Positions 18,501 through 28,443 of a stretch of DNA of 64,000 nt are shown in pieces. Source of the DNA: Bacteroidota bacterium (GTDB lineage: Bacteria; Bacteroidota; Bacteroidia; NS11-12g; UBA955). The notes under the pieces were generated by a model. That model saw only the letters and a list, made by a program, of their open reading frames with translations, was not told the origin of the DNA and did no database searches. Numbering within the stretch: the first letter of the stretch is position 1; each line of letters opens with the position of its first letter. Made by a program: the position numbers and the translations under genes. The stretch lies in the NCBI GenBank assembly GCA_024103355.1, contig JAGFIU010000042.1:1-64000 (forward strand). The letters run 5' to 3'.

Positions 18501-19405
18501 AGGCATTATCATCAATTGATTATGATACGGTTAATTTTGATGGTTGGACTACTGATATTGAAAAGAATGAATTAATAAGGAAGATTCTTGTCAACTTCAA
18601 GAGTGCAAAGAATGAATTCTATGCGGATTTCAGAAGAGAATATTTTGCGATTACAGTTGGTGACGAACTACCAACGGGAATTCTTAAAATGGCTAAAGTT
18701 TATGTTGCAACAAAAAGAAAGCTAAAAGTTGGAGATAAGATGGCAGGACGACATGGAAACAAAGGTATTGTTGCCAAAATTGTTCCGGAAGAAGACATGC
18801 CGTTTTTAGAAGATGGAACACCGGTTGATATAGTGCTTAACCCATTAGGAGTGCCTTCAAGGATGAACCTTGGGCAAATATATGAGACTATCTTAGGTTG
18901 GGCAGGTACAGAATTGGGAGTGAAATTTGCTACCCCAATTTTTGACGGTGCTTCTGAAGAAGAGGTTCAAGAATACATTAAGAAAGCCGGACTTCCCGAG
19001 TATGGTTCTGTTAATCTGTACAATGGGTTAACCGGTGAGTTGTTTGATCAAAAAACAACAGTTGGAGTCATTTATATGCTTAAATTAGGACACATGATTG
19101 ATGATAAGATGCACGCCCGTTCAATCGGACCATATTCCCTTATCACTCAACAACCATTGGGGGGTAAAGCTCAGTTCGGAGGTCAAAGATTTGGTGAGAT
19201 GGAGGTATGGGCACTTGAAGCATTTGGTGCTTCCAATATACTTCGCGAAATTCTTACTATTAAGTCAGATGATATTGTGGGTAGAGCAAAGGCATACGAA
19301 TCCATTGTTAAAGGCGACCCCATTGTAATGAACGGTATTCCAGAATCATTTAATGTACTACTTCATGAACTAAGAGGCCTTGGACTTGAGATGTCGTTTG
19401 AGTAA
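15593..19405 (+). CDS. rpoB: DNA-directed RNA polymerase subunit beta
   Basis: A 1270-residue catalytic subunit of RNA polymerase. The start is TTG at 15593 ([19 protein letters not shown]); no nearby ATG fits. The fork and rifampicin region reads [33 protein letters not shown]. The residue equivalent to E. coli His526 is Asn (N488), while Asp516 and Ser531 equivalents are kept. Other landmarks are [28 protein letters not shown], the active-site Lys region [12 protein letters not shown], and the C-terminus [24 protein letters not shown]. It is 26 bases upstream of rpoC, in one operon. Confidence 0.98.
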   Translation: MATILETNKRINFSKTERVIDYPDFLEIQLKSFKEFFQLDTQSDKKVNEGLYKVFAENFPISDTRNIFTLEFLDYFIDPPRYSIFECIDRGLTYSVPLKAKLKLYCNDEDHEDFETIIQDVYLGTIPYMTPQGTFIINGAERVIVSQLHRSPGVFFGQSYHTNGTKLYSARIIPFKGSWIEFATDVNNVMFAYIDRKKKFPVTTLLRAIGYESDKDILNIFGLAEEVKVSKTGLKKYIGRKLAARVLRTWIEDFVDEDTGEVVSIERNEVVLERDTILENSHIDLILESGAKIIILNKNTDTKNDYAIIYNTLQKDTSNSGKEAVEHIYRQLRNTEPPDEETARGIIERLFFSDKRYDLGDVGRYRINRKLNLDTPMETKVLTQQDIISIINYLIELSNSRADVDDIDHLSNRRVRTVGEQLYQQFGVGLARMSRTIREKMNIRDNEVFTPTDLINARTLSSVINSFFGTNQLSQFMDQTNPLAELTNKRRLSALGPGGLSRERAGFEVRDVHYTHYGRLCTIETPEGPNIGLISSLCVYAKINSMGFIETPYRNVVNGKVDTTSNVIYLSAEDEDNKTIAQANAELNPDGTFASNAVKARFEGDFPIVEPDKIDCMDVAPNQIVSIAASLIPFLEHNDANRALMGSNMQRQAVPLMRPQAPVVGTGLEGKVAQDSRALILAENDGVIEYVDGNEIRVKYNFTEDDELASFTGNIVSYPITKFRRTNQNTCINLRPIVKKGQAVKAGQVLCEGYATDGGELALGRNLKVAFMPWQGYNFEDAIVISEKVVKDDWFTSLHVFEFEVEVRDTKRGEEELTNDIPNVSEEATKNLDENGLIRIGAEVKEGDILIGKITPKGESEPSPEEKLLRAIFGDKAGDVKDASLKAPPSTNGYVINKQLFVRSKKVKGVKTDEKSKLTKLDVDYERNISKLREQLIQKLFKVVNGKTSQGIKNSLNEYVIPKGTKFSQKALSSIDYDTVNFDGWTTDIEKNELIRKILVNFKSAKNEFYADFRREYFAITVGDELPTGILKMAKVYVATKRKLKVGDKMAGRHGNKGIVAKIVPEEDMPFLEDGTPVDIVLNPLGVPSRMNLGQIYETILGWAGTELGVKFATPIFDGASEEEVQEYIKKAGLPEYGSVNLYNGLTGELFDQKTTVGVIYMLKLGHMIDDKMHARSIGPYSLITQQPLGGKAQFGGQRFGEMEVWALEAFGASNILREILTIKSDDIVGRAKAYESIVKGDPIVMNGIPESFNVLLHELRGLGLEMSFE

Positions 19406-19431
19406 TTATCAATTATTAATTAGAAAAATCA

Positions 19432-22400
19432 ATGCAAACAAATAGAAAAACACCAAAAATAAATGCTAATTTTAGCAAGATAAGAATAAGTCTTGCTTCA
19501 CCCGAAATGATCCTACAAAGATCTTTTGGAGAAGTTACAAAACCCGAAACCATCAATTACCGTTCATTTAAACCTGAAATGGGTGGATTGTTCTGTGAAA
19601 AAATATTCGGACCTGTTAAAGACTACGAATGTCATTGCGGAAAATATAAAAGAATCCGCTATAAAGGTATTGTTTGTGACAGATGCGGTGTCGAAGTAAC
19701 AGAGAAGAAAGTAAGACGGGAGAGAATGGGACATATCGAATTAATCGTTCCTGTTGCCCATATTTGGTATTTTAAATCCTTGCCTAATAAAATAGGCTAT
19801 TTGTTAGGCTTATCTTCTAAAAAACTTGATATGTTGGTTTACTACGAAAGATACGTTGTAATTCAACCCGGTATCAAGGAAGATATTAATAAATTTGATT
19901 TCTTAACAGAGGAAGAGTACAATGATATTATTGAATCTTTACCCAAAGAAAATCAATATCTTGATGATTCTGACCCTAACAAATTTATTGCTAAAATGGG
20001 TGCCGAAGCACTTGAAGATTTGTTAAAAGAACTGAAGTTAGATGAATTATCTTATGAATTAAGACATCAAGCAGCAAATGAAACAAGTCAACAAAGAAAA
20101 GCAGAAGCATTAAAGAGGCTTAAAGTTATTGAAGCATTTAGAGCCTCTCAAAAAACCGGTGCTAATCAACCCGAATGGATGATTTTACGCAATCTGCCTG
20201 TCATCCCACCTGAACTAAGACCTTTGGTTCCATTAGAAGGTGGTAGATTTGCTACTTCTGACTTAAACGACTTATACAGAAGGGTTATTATTAGAAATAA
20301 CAGGCTAAAAAGACTTGTAGATATTAAAGCACCGGATGTTATCTTAAGAAATGAGAAAAGAATGTTGCAAGAGGCTGTTGATTCTTTATTGGATAATACC
20401 AGAAGAGCAAATGCTGTTAAAACTGCAGGAAACAGACCTCTAAAATCTTTGAGTGATATGCTTAAGGGAAAACAAGGCCGTTTTAGACAAAATCTTTTGG
20501 GTAAAAGGGTTGATTATTCCGGTCGTTCTGTAATTGTTGTGGGACCAAAACTCAAAATTAACGAATGCGGTATCCCCAAAGGAATGGCGGCTGAGCTATT
20601 TAAACCATTTATTATCAGAAAACTGATCGAAAGAGGCATTGTTAAAACTGTAAAATCTGCTAAAAAGATTGTTGATAGAAAAGAAGCGGTAATATGGGAA
20701 ATACTAGAGAATATTATGAAAGGACATCCTGTGTTGCTAAACCGTGCTCCCACACTTCACAGATTAGGAATCCAGGCATTTCAACCAAAATTGGTTGAGG
20801 GTAAAGCAATTCAGTTGCACCCACTTACATGTACCGGTTATAACGCTGACTTTGACGGTGACCAAATGGCTGTTCACGTTCCACTTGGTAATGCAGCAAT
20901 TCTTGAAGCCCAAATGCTTATGTTAGCACCCAATAATATTTTGAATCCTGCAAATGGATCTCCTATTGCAGTGCCATCTCAAGATATGATTTTGGGATTA
21001 TATTATATTTCAAAAGGAAGAAAATCAATCCCAAGCTCTCCTGTTAAGGGGGAAGGTTTGACTTTCTATTCACCTGAGGAAGTTATAATTGCTTTTAATG
21101 AAAAGAAAGTAGATTTAAACGCTTGGATTAAAATTAAAGCAAATATTAAAGAGAACGATAAGTTTGAAAATAAATTTATTGAAACTACTGTTGGTCGAGT
21201 TCTATTTAATCAGGTAGTACCTGCCGAAATGGGTTTTATTAACCAGACACTTACCAAAAAATCATTAAGAAATATTATTGGTGAGATGGTTCAGGTTTGT
21301 GGAATAAAAGTAACCGCGGATTTCCTTGATAGTATCAAAGATATGGGATTTTATTATGCTTTCAAGGGTGGTCTTTCTTTTAGTATTTCTGATGTTAAAA
21401 TACCGGATATGAAGAAGAAGTTGGTTGACGAAGCACGAGAGCAGGTTGAAGAGGTTACTATGAACTATGCCAATGGTTTTATTACTAATAATGAGCGATA
21501 TAATCAGGTTATTGATATTTGGACAAAAGTTAATTCTAAGGTATCTGAGATTTTGTTAAAACAACTTAGTGAAGATAGACAAGGCTTTAATCCCATTTAT
21601 ATGATGCTTGATTCAGGAGCAAGGGGCTCAAAAGAACAGATCAGACAGTTAGGGGGAATGAGAGGTCTTATGGCTAAACCACGTAAGCACGTTGGTGGTG
21701 GAGGCGGAGAAATTATTGAAAATCCTATTTTGGCTAATTTCAAAGAAGGATTATCTGTTTTGGAATATTTCATATCTACTCACGGTGCACGTAAAGGTTT
21801 GGCCGATACAGCACTTAAAACTGCTGATGCCGGTTATTTGACAAGACGTCTGCATGATGTTGCTCAAGATGTTATTATCACAGAAGAGGATTGCGGCACG
21901 CTAAGAGGTATTACAATGACGGCACTCAAAGACAATGATGAAGTCATAGAATCGCTCTCAGAAAGAATCTTGGGTAGAACGGGGTTACATGATATTTATG
22001 ATCCTAAAACAAATAAACTCATTATTGCAGCTGGAGTTGAAATTGACGAAACATCTGCTGATAAAATAGCGAAGGCAAATATTGAAGAAGTTGAAATTCG
22101 TTCAGTGATGACTTGTGAATCACAAACCGGTGTTTGTGCAAAGTGTTATGGACGAAATCTTGCAACAAACAGAATGGTTCAAAAGGGTGAAGCTGTCGGT
22201 GTTATCGCAGCACAATCTATTGGAGAACCGGGAACACAGCTTACTTTGAGGACTTTCCACGTAGGGGGTACTGCATCCAATATTGCTGCAGAATCAGAGA
22301 TAAAATCCAAGTACGATGGAATTGCTTTGTTTGATGAAATTAAAACAATCAAAACAGAGCGTGTAGATGAAGAAACAGGCGAAACTGCTAATGTTGAAAT

Positions 22401-23778
22401 AGTGATTGGTCGTTCCGGTGATATAAGAATTCTTGATCCAAAATCAAATACGCTGATTACAACATATCATATTCCTTACAGTTCAACTTTATATATCAAA
22501 GACAATCAAAAGGTATCCAAAAATGATTTAATCTGTTCTTGGGACCCATATAATGCAAGTATATTATCTGATTTAGATGGAGTAATTGAGTTTTCCGGTC
22601 TCGAAGATGGGTTATCCTTTAAAGAAGAAATAGATGACCAAACAGGATTTAAAGAGAAGGTAATTATTGATAGTAAAGACAAAACAATTATTCCTATTAT
22701 CAAAATAAATGATAAGAAAGGAGAAACCTTGAAAGAGATAAACGTTCCGGTTGGAGCGCGACTTTCAGTTGAAAATAAACAAAAGGTAAAGGCCGGTGAT
22801 ATTATTGCAAAAATTCCAAGAACTGGCAGCAAGACAAGTGATATTACAGGAGGACTTCCAAGAATTACTGAATTATTTGAAGCAAGAAATCCTTCTAATC
22901 CTGCAGTTGTTTCTGAGATTGATGGTGTAGTTACCTATGGTGGAATTAAAAGAAGTAATCGAGAGATTGTTGTTGAATCAAGAGAGGGCGAGGTTAGACG
23001 CTATTTAGTACCATTATCAAAGCATATTTATGTGCAAGATGGTGACTTTATAAAGGCCGGAAGTCCCCTCTCTGATGGAGCTATTACACCGCAAGATATT
23101 CTCAGAGTTCAAGGACCTACTGCTGTTCAAGAATATATTCTTAATGGAATTCAAGAAGTTTATCGACTACAAGGAGTAAAAATTAACAATAAGCATATTG
23201 AAATCATAATTCGTCAGATGATGCAAAAGGTTGAAATTGTTGAGTCTGGTGATACTATCTTGTTAGAAGGAGAGTCAGTTGAGAAATGGGAATTTAATCA
23301 GGAGAATGATGCAATATTTGATAAAAAAGTTGTTTTAGATTCTGGTGATTCTACTTCTATGCGACCAGGACAAGTTGTTTCTTTAAGAGAATTGAGAGAA
23401 GAGAATTCTAAATTAAAAAGACAGGATTTAAAGCAAGTGGAAGTGAGAGATGCTGTAACTGCTACCATGATGCCATTGTTGCAAGGTATCACGAAGGCGT
23501 CACTTGGTACCCAGAGTTTCTTATCTGCTGCATCATTCCAAGAAACAACCAAGGTTTTAAATGAGGCTTCCATCTCGGGAAAAGTTGATGATTTGAGAGG
23601 ATTAAAGGAAAATGTAATTGTTGGTCACTTAATCCCTGCCGGTACAGGATTGAGAGAATATGAGAACATTGTGGTAGGCTCTAAAGAAGAATATGAAATG
23701 CTTATTGCATCTAAGAATGATTTTGAGATTATCAATGATCAAGAAGAGAGCGATACAGTATCATCTTCTTCTCGTTAA
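19432..23778 (+). CDS. rpoC: DNA-directed RNA polymerase subunit beta'
   Basis: A 1448-residue subunit. The N-terminal zinc site reads [23 protein letters not shown]. The catalytic magnesium loop is [12 protein letters not shown]. The second zinc site lies in [19 protein letters not shown]. The bridge and trigger regions ([37 protein letters not shown]) are normal. The C-terminus ends in a short acidic/serine tail ([13 protein letters not shown]). A strong terminator hairpin follows 25 bases after the stop. Confidence 0.98.
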   Translation: MQTNRKTPKINANFSKIRISLASPEMILQRSFGEVTKPETINYRSFKPEMGGLFCEKIFGPVKDYECHCGKYKRIRYKGIVCDRCGVEVTEKKVRRERMGHIELIVPVAHIWYFKSLPNKIGYLLGLSSKKLDMLVYYERYVVIQPGIKEDINKFDFLTEEEYNDIIESLPKENQYLDDSDPNKFIAKMGAEALEDLLKELKLDELSYELRHQAANETSQQRKAEALKRLKVIEAFRASQKTGANQPEWMILRNLPVIPPELRPLVPLEGGRFATSDLNDLYRRVIIRNNRLKRLVDIKAPDVILRNEKRMLQEAVDSLLDNTRRANAVKTAGNRPLKSLSDMLKGKQGRFRQNLLGKRVDYSGRSVIVVGPKLKINECGIPKGMAAELFKPFIIRKLIERGIVKTVKSAKKIVDRKEAVIWEILENIMKGHPVLLNRAPTLHRLGIQAFQPKLVEGKAIQLHPLTCTGYNADFDGDQMAVHVPLGNAAILEAQMLMLAPNNILNPANGSPIAVPSQDMILGLYYISKGRKSIPSSPVKGEGLTFYSPEEVIIAFNEKKVDLNAWIKIKANIKENDKFENKFIETTVGRVLFNQVVPAEMGFINQTLTKKSLRNIIGEMVQVCGIKVTADFLDSIKDMGFYYAFKGGLSFSISDVKIPDMKKKLVDEAREQVEEVTMNYANGFITNNERYNQVIDIWTKVNSKVSEILLKQLSEDRQGFNPIYMMLDSGARGSKEQIRQLGGMRGLMAKPRKHVGGGGGEIIENPILANFKEGLSVLEYFISTHGARKGLADTALKTADAGYLTRRLHDVAQDVIITEEDCGTLRGITMTALKDNDEVIESLSERILGRTGLHDIYDPKTNKLIIAAGVEIDETSADKIAKANIEEVEIRSVMTCESQTGVCAKCYGRNLATNRMVQKGEAVGVIAAQSIGEPGTQLTLRTFHVGGTASNIAAESEIKSKYDGIALFDEIKTIKTERVDEETGETANVEIVIGRSGDIRILDPKSNTLITTYHIPYSSTLYIKDNQKVSKNDLICSWDPYNASILSDLDGVIEFSGLEDGLSFKEEIDDQTGFKEKVIIDSKDKTIIPIIKINDKKGETLKEINVPVGARLSVENKQKVKAGDIIAKIPRTGSKTSDITGGLPRITELFEARNPSNPAVVSEIDGVVTYGGIKRSNREIVVESREGEVRRYLVPLSKHIYVQDGDFIKAGSPLSDGAITPQDILRVQGPTAVQEYILNGIQEVYRLQGVKINNKHIEIIIRQMMQKVEIVESGDTILLEGESVEKWEFNQENDAIFDKKVVLDSGDSTSMRPGQVVSLRELREENSKLKRQDLKQVEVRDAVTATMMPLLQGITKASLGTQSFLSAASFQETTKVLNEASISGKVDDLRGLKENVIVGHLIPAGTGLREYENIVVGSKEEYEMLIASKNDFEIINDQEESDTVSSSSR

Positions 23779-23803
23779 TTTGAGAACCAAATAAGTACTT
23801 CAT

Positions 23804-23830
23804 GAAACCCACTATAAAGTGGGTTTCTTT
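23804..23830 (+). terminator. Intrinsic terminator of the rpoBC operon
   Basis: GAAACCCACT (23804-23813) pairs perfectly with AGTGGGTTTC (23818-23827) across an ATAA loop, and TTTGT follows. The next gene starts 24 bases later, so read-through probably feeds it. Confidence 0.8.
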
Positions 23831-23851
23831 GTCTTACATAAATACTATAAA

Positions 23852-24175
23852 ATGGAAAAGAAAGATAACTTCAACACCCAAAATCAATTAGATATCGAAT
23901 TATCTGAAGAAATTGCAGAAGGCATTTATTCAAATCTGGCAATTATTACGCATTCTAACTCTGAGTTTATTATTGATTTTGTTAAGATTTTGCCTGGAAT
24001 ACCTAAAGGAAAGGTTAAATCAAGGATTATTCTAACACCCCAACATGCTAAAAGACTCTTAGGAGCATTGGCAGATAATATGAAACGTTTTGAGGATAAC
24101 TTTGGAGAAGTTGAGAACAATAATAACCCTCCAGGCTTTCCTATAAATTTTGGAGGAATGACTGGGCAAGCTTAG
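23852..24175 (+). CDS. DUF3467 family protein
   Basis: A 107-residue soluble protein. The core is typical of DUF3467: ELSEEIAEGIYSNLAIITHSNSEFIIDFVKILPG, then SRIILTPQHAKRLLGALADNMKRFEDNFG. A Gly/Pro/Asn-rich tail follows. No function is established. The ATG at 23852 is chosen over a GTG at 23819 because the latter lies inside the terminator hairpin. Its place directly behind rpoC is common in Bacteroidota, which suggests a link to transcription, but this is only inference from position. Confidence 0.88.
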   Translation: MEKKDNFNTQNQLDIELSEEIAEGIYSNLAIITHSNSEFIIDFVKILPGIPKGKVKSRIILTPQHAKRLLGALADNMKRFEDNFGEVENNNNPPGFPINFGGMTGQA

Positions 24176-24323
24176 TCTTCAAGGGGATAATCTATTGATA
24201 TCTATTTGATTATTTTAGAGATGTTAATAATGTGTGGATTTTCTAAGCCCTTTGTATTTCTCGATTTCTCGGTTCATTTGTTAAAAAAATAAAAAATCAT
24301 TTTTAATTTGGAACTTCGTTATT

Positions 24324-24331
24324 TACTTTTG
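24324..24331 (+). promoter_or_regulatory. Bacteroidota -7 box for the PorG-like gene
   Basis: TACTTTTG matches TAnnTTTG and ends 40 bases before the GTG start. The nearest TTG (24308-24310) is only 13 bases away, so the -33 part is poor. Confidence 0.45.
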
Positions 24332-24371
24332 CCAACTGCAAAATAGCAGTATTTATTGCATTTTTATTAAA

Positions 24372-25301
24372 GTGAATACCAAACTAGTGAGAACGAAAAA
24401 AAATAATTCATATTTAATTCTGTTTTTCGTGTGTGTCTTTTTTTATACACAAAGGGTGGATGCGCAATTTGAAATTGTCACAGCTATAGGAACAAGTCAT
24501 TTTTTAGGTGATTTAGGTGGAAAACCGCTAAAAGGTACAAATGACATTTCAGACTTAAACTTTCAAACTACTAGATATGCACTTCTGGGTGGATTTCGTG
24601 TATTTTTGGGTGATAAAGTTGCATTTAGGACGAATATAGCTTACGCCAGAGTAACTGGAGATGATAGGTTTACTCATAATAAAGAAAGACGCGGCAGGAA
24701 TGCTAATTTCTTTAGCCCAATCCTTGAGGGGAGTGCCTTGTTTGAGTTTCATATAGGGCATAATGGAAGAAGTCGGTATGATAAATCAGGAAGTTTCTAT
24801 TTTTATAGTGGGATTGGTTATTTTTATTATGAACCCAAGGGACGACTAAATGGTGAAGTCCTTAGTCTTCGCCCTTTGGGTACAGAAGGACAAAATTATA
24901 GAACTGATTTAAAACCTTATAGAAATACATCGGTTAATATTCCTTTTGGTTTTGGATATCGTTTTCGTGTAGGAGACGGGTATTTAGGTTTAGAGATTAA
25001 TTCTAGAGCTAATTTTACAGATTATATTGATGATGTGAGTACGGTCTTCCCCGATAGGAGTAAGTTATTTGCAACAAGTGGTGCTAAAGCTCTTGAATGG
25101 GTTAGTAATACAAATAGTGATATACCGGGATTCGATGACCCGGGAGCTATAAGGGGCGATCCTAAAGATATGGATGGTTTTTTCTTTATCCTTATTAAAT
25201 TTGACTATCCACTCCATAGTGCAATGGACTTAGGTTTTGGCTCAGGTAAGCGAGGGAGAGGTGGATTTAGGTTTAAGAAGGGACATTGTTGGGAGTTCTA
25301 A
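24372..25301 (+). CDS. Outer-membrane beta-barrel protein, DUF6089/PorG-like
   Basis: A 309-residue protein with an N-terminal signal (about 1-31, ending VDAQ). The mature start FEIVTAIGTSHFLGDLGG and the strand pattern (YALLGGFRVFLGDKVAFRTNIAYARVTGDD, SPILEGSALFEFHIG, FYFYSGIGYFYYEPKG, IPFGFGYRFRVG) match the DUF6089 barrels that include PorG, an outer-membrane part of the type IX system. The start is GTG at 24372. The usual neighbours of that family (uppS, bamA) are absent, so a PorG role is possible but not shown; it may be a paralogue. The presence of type IX cargo in this window fits either view. Confidence 0.72.
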   Translation: MNTKLVRTKKNNSYLILFFVCVFFYTQRVDAQFEIVTAIGTSHFLGDLGGKPLKGTNDISDLNFQTTRYALLGGFRVFLGDKVAFRTNIAYARVTGDDRFTHNKERRGRNANFFSPILEGSALFEFHIGHNGRSRYDKSGSFYFYSGIGYFYYEPKGRLNGEVLSLRPLGTEGQNYRTDLKPYRNTSVNIPFGFGYRFRVGDGYLGLEINSRANFTDYIDDVSTVFPDRSKLFATSGAKALEWVSNTNSDIPGFDDPGAIRGDPKDMDGFFFILIKFDYPLHSAMDLGFGSGKRGRGGFRFKKGHCWEF

Positions 25302-25415
25302 GCAAAGGATTCTAATAACTCTATTATCTATCTACTTTATACATTCAGGTTTTCTTTATTTTTCATATTTTCTCTTTTTAACCAAAGTCAGTTTTGAATA
25401 GGGTAAGAGTTACTT

Positions 25416-26240
25416 ATGCCATTATTTATCTATAACAATTCACAAATTCAATACCACCTGTTTGGGAAAGGCAATATATTAGTTGTTGCTTTTCATGGTT
25501 ATGGTAAAGATGCTCAAAGTTTCAAAATTTGGGAAAATAAATTGGATTCAGCTACCTTTCTTTCAATTAGCCTTTTTGAGCATGGAGAGAGTAAATGGAA
25601 TGAATCAAGAAAATTCTCTAAAGACGATTTTATTAATATAATCTCAGAACTTATTAGATTTTTGGGACTGCAGAAAAAACCAATTGTTCCTCTCGGATAT
25701 AGTATTGGTGCCAGATATGCCATTGCATTATCGATATTTTTCCCGCAGAATATATTAGGATGCATCGTGCTTGCTCCTGACGGATTTTCTACTGTTGATA
25801 TGGTTAGATTGTCTTCTAAAATAAGTTTCTTAAAGAGAATTATCATCAGATATCCAGGTATCGTATTACATGCTCTCACGTTAGGTTATTATTTCAACCT
25901 ATTTTCTAGAAGCGCTATGAATTTTTTCAAAAGCAAATTTGATACTGAGGCTAAAAGAATCATGTTATTTAACGTGTGGAAGCATGCAGATGCTATCTCG
26001 GTGAAAAGATTAGTGGTTGCAGATTTTTTTAATTCTCATAAATTACCTTTTTTCTGCGTGATTGGCATTCATGATGAAATAATCCACCCGGGTAAACTTT
26101 ATTCAATAAAAAAGCAAATAAAGAATATGCAAGTTATTGAAGTAGATGAGGGTCATTCTTTAGTTAACAATAATATGGCAAATCGTATCAATGGAATTTT
26201 ATTGCAACTAAACTCTAACTTTTTCGTCTCTTCTAAGTAA
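25416..26240 (+). CDS. Alpha/beta hydrolase
   Basis: A 274-residue cytoplasmic protein with the alpha/beta hydrolase fold. The oxyanion strand is VVAFHGYGKD, the nucleophile elbow is LGYSIGARYAIAL (Ser), the acid is in IGIHDEIIHPG (Asp), and the base is in VDEGHSLVNN (His). The catalytic triad is thus complete. The substrate cannot be told. The last 33 bases overlap the 3' end of the convergent glycosyltransferase gene. Confidence 0.85.
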   Translation: MPLFIYNNSQIQYHLFGKGNILVVAFHGYGKDAQSFKIWENKLDSATFLSISLFEHGESKWNESRKFSKDDFINIISELIRFLGLQKKPIVPLGYSIGARYAIALSIFFPQNILGCIVLAPDGFSTVDMVRLSSKISFLKRIIIRYPGIVLHALTLGYYFNLFSRSAMNFFKSKFDTEAKRIMLFNVWKHADAISVKRLVVADFFNSHKLPFFCVIGIHDEIIHPGKLYSIKKQIKNMQVIEVDEGHSLVNNNMANRINGILLQLNSNFFVSSK

Positions 26241-27356
26241 ATCTAGAATCTTCTCGGCACTAGCAGCATTACTGAATTTATTTTCAAGTATGTGTTTTCT
26301 CTCTTTTCTTTCGTTTTCGGTAAATTGCTTTTCCCATAGATTAAAAGACTTTTCTGCTAACTCAAAAGGATTATTAGCAATATTGCATAGTGACTCGATT
26401 CCGGTATTCTCAACCATCTGTTTATTTGCTACAACATGTCTTCCACAGAATAATGAATTGAGAAGTTTTAATTTTATACCTGTCGCTTGGAACGTAACTA
26501 GAATATTAATCTGAGCATCTTTAATATGTTCCATAATTTCATCATTACTGAGGTTGTCTTTTAAAGTAACATAGGGCAATTTACGAACTGCCTTTTTTAG
26601 CTCTTTTGATGGATTACTTCCGGCAATTACTACAGGAAGATTAATCAATTTGAACACTTCTTTAACTAAATATAGTGCAGCATGATTATTTTCAGGAACT
26701 CCGAGATTTCCGTGGTAGAAAATGTAATTGCCATTTCCCGATTTGATATCAACGAAATCATTTGGATGAAATGCCGAGACCCATCTTGCATTAACACCTT
26801 TACTTTTCAGATATATGCTGTCTGGCTGTGAGATAGCCAGAACATAAGTTGCATTAAGTAGGCTTGACTCATAATCTTTTAAACGGTGTGCTTCAGTCTT
26901 AAAAAAGATTCTTTTGAAAATGTTTTTCTCAACTTGCGCAAGGTTTTTATAATATTCGTGTTCTATGTTGTGGTTTCTAACAATTTTTATTCTATCTCTT
27001 AAATCGGGATGACTTAGATAGAAAGTTGTATGGATACCCTCAAAAATAATTGGGTAATTGTCTTTGAGTAAATTTTTTAATAAATCAGAATTCTCCCTTG
27101 AGCTTACAATATAGGGCAATTTCCCTTTTAATGGATTTAAAATTCTTTTCCTTTGATAGTAATATACCTTTTCACAATACTTATTTAATTCTAATTGTTC
27201 AGCTCTTCCATATTGGAAACAATGTAGAATTATTTTAATATTACAATCATGCAAGGTCCTAATTTTATGAAAAACGTCCATTACTCCACCATAATCTGCT
27301 GGGAATGGAACATCGAAACTTACAATGTGGATGTGGTTTTCTTCAAAGTTTATCAT
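26208..27356 (-). CDS. Glycosyltransferase, GT4/family 1 type (first of a pair)
   Basis: A 382-residue protein with a GT-B fold. The N-terminal half starts HIVSFDVPFPADYGGVMDVFHKIRTLHD, with the glycine-rich loop that holds the nucleotide sugar. The C-terminal half has IFYHGNLGVPENNHAALYLV, LPVVIAGSNPS and a late segment with ATGIKLKLLNSLFCGRHVV, the usual place for the donor-binding residues. No signal or membrane segment is seen. It overlaps the upstream glycosyltransferase by 14 bases and is translationally coupled to it. It likely adds a sugar to a surface polysaccharide or LPS; donor and acceptor are unknown. Confidence 0.85.
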   Translation of the reverse strand: MINFEENHIHIVSFDVPFPADYGGVMDVFHKIRTLHDCNIKIILHCFQYGRAEQLELNKYCEKVYYYQRKRILNPLKGKLPYIVSSRENSDLLKNLLKDNYPIIFEGIHTTFYLSHPDLRDRIKIVRNHNIEHEYYKNLAQVEKNIFKRIFFKTEAHRLKDYESSLLNATYVLAISQPDSIYLKSKGVNARWVSAFHPNDFVDIKSGNGNYIFYHGNLGVPENNHAALYLVKEVFKLINLPVVIAGSNPSKELKKAVRKLPYVTLKDNLSNDEIMEHIKDAQINILVTFQATGIKLKLLNSLFCGRHVVANKQMVENTGIESLCNIANNPFELAEKSFNLWEKQFTENERKERKHILENKFSNAASAEKILDLLRRDEKVRV

Positions 27357-28443
27357 ATAAGTATATTAGTTTTTTTTTCTCGTTTATCCAAGCCCAATGT
27401 GTAGCTGCTTTCTGACAGTTACTCTTAAGTTTAAGGTATAATTGATTATTATTTAGTATTGAATTAACTTTCGTAACAAGGTCATCCGGGTCAGACTCTA
27501 CAAAGATTCCAACCTCAAATTCTGAATTATGTAGTTCGTACTCCGGAAATTTATTTAGTAGAGAGGGAAGAAAGGCATGAACATAATCAAAAAATTTATT
27601 GTTTAGAGAATAAAAGTAGCTAAGTCCCATGTTTTCTGAGACATTTAATCCTAGGTATGCACTCTTCGTATATTGTCTTAATATTGAAGGTTGCATAAAG
27701 CCTAAAAACTTAACTTTATCTTCCAAATTATTTTCTGATACAAGTTTTTTAAGTGTTTCACTCAATTCTCCTTCTCCAACTATATGAAACTCTATATTTA
27801 ATTGTTTCATTGCAAGTATCATATTCTCGATTCCTCTGGCTTTATTAAGTGCACCTTGATATAGAATAAATTTTTTTTCTGGTATCTTTAATTCTTCATT
27901 GGATATTGCTTCAGATAACTCGGGTGTATTTTTAATTACATAAAATTTACAATTGAGACGTTCGGAAAAGTTTTCTGCCAATTTATCACCAACGGTATAA
28001 CACAAGTCAGACATTGGTACGAAGGTGCTCTCAATCCATGCCCAAATTCTCTGAACTCTTTTTCTGTTGATTACCTCCGGTACTTGTGTAAAGTATTCGT
28101 GAGCATCGAAGACTAATTTTTTCCTCTTAAGTTTTGAGGTAATTGCACACGGAGAGATTGTATCAAGATCAACAGAAGATACAATGTCAAACTTGTGAAA
28201 ACACAAGAAAAATAAAAGCCGGATATTGTATTCTAGATAAAACAGAAACCCTTTTTTATAAAAACAGAATAGTCTTTTTTGCTCGAATGTCCGTTTTACT
28301 AAAGGTATTGAATTGGGGAGCTTTCTTCCTACCAATAAAATATTATATCCGGATTGTGCTAATGAATCGCATATTTTATGCATTCTTTGGTCGTAGCTCA
28401 AATCATTTGTAACAGTAAATATTATTTTTTTCCCTTTTTCCAT
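27343..28443 (-). CDS. Glycosyltransferase, GT4/family 1 type (second of the pair)
   Basis: A 366-residue GT-B glycosyltransferase. The N-terminal part reads KIIFTVTNDLSYDQRMHKICDSL and has the acceptor-side DAHEYFTQVPEV. The C-terminal Rossmann half has KFILYQGALNKARGIENMI, FHIVGEGELSETLKKLV, VKFLGFMQPSILRQY and GLSYFYSLNNKFFDYVHAFLP, which fits donor binding. It lies between recQ (overlap of 22 bases) and the other transferase (overlap of 14 bases). All three are on the same strand, so they form a tight operon. Confidence 0.87.
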   Translation of the reverse strand: MEKGKKIIFTVTNDLSYDQRMHKICDSLAQSGYNILLVGRKLPNSIPLVKRTFEQKRLFCFYKKGFLFYLEYNIRLLFFLCFHKFDIVSSVDLDTISPCAITSKLKRKKLVFDAHEYFTQVPEVINRKRVQRIWAWIESTFVPMSDLCYTVGDKLAENFSERLNCKFYVIKNTPELSEAISNEELKIPEKKFILYQGALNKARGIENMILAMKQLNIEFHIVGEGELSETLKKLVSENNLEDKVKFLGFMQPSILRQYTKSAYLGLNVSENMGLSYFYSLNNKFFDYVHAFLPSLLNKFPEYELHNSEFEVGIFVESDPDDLVTKVNSILNNNQLYLKLKSNCQKAATHWAWINEKKKLIYLYDKL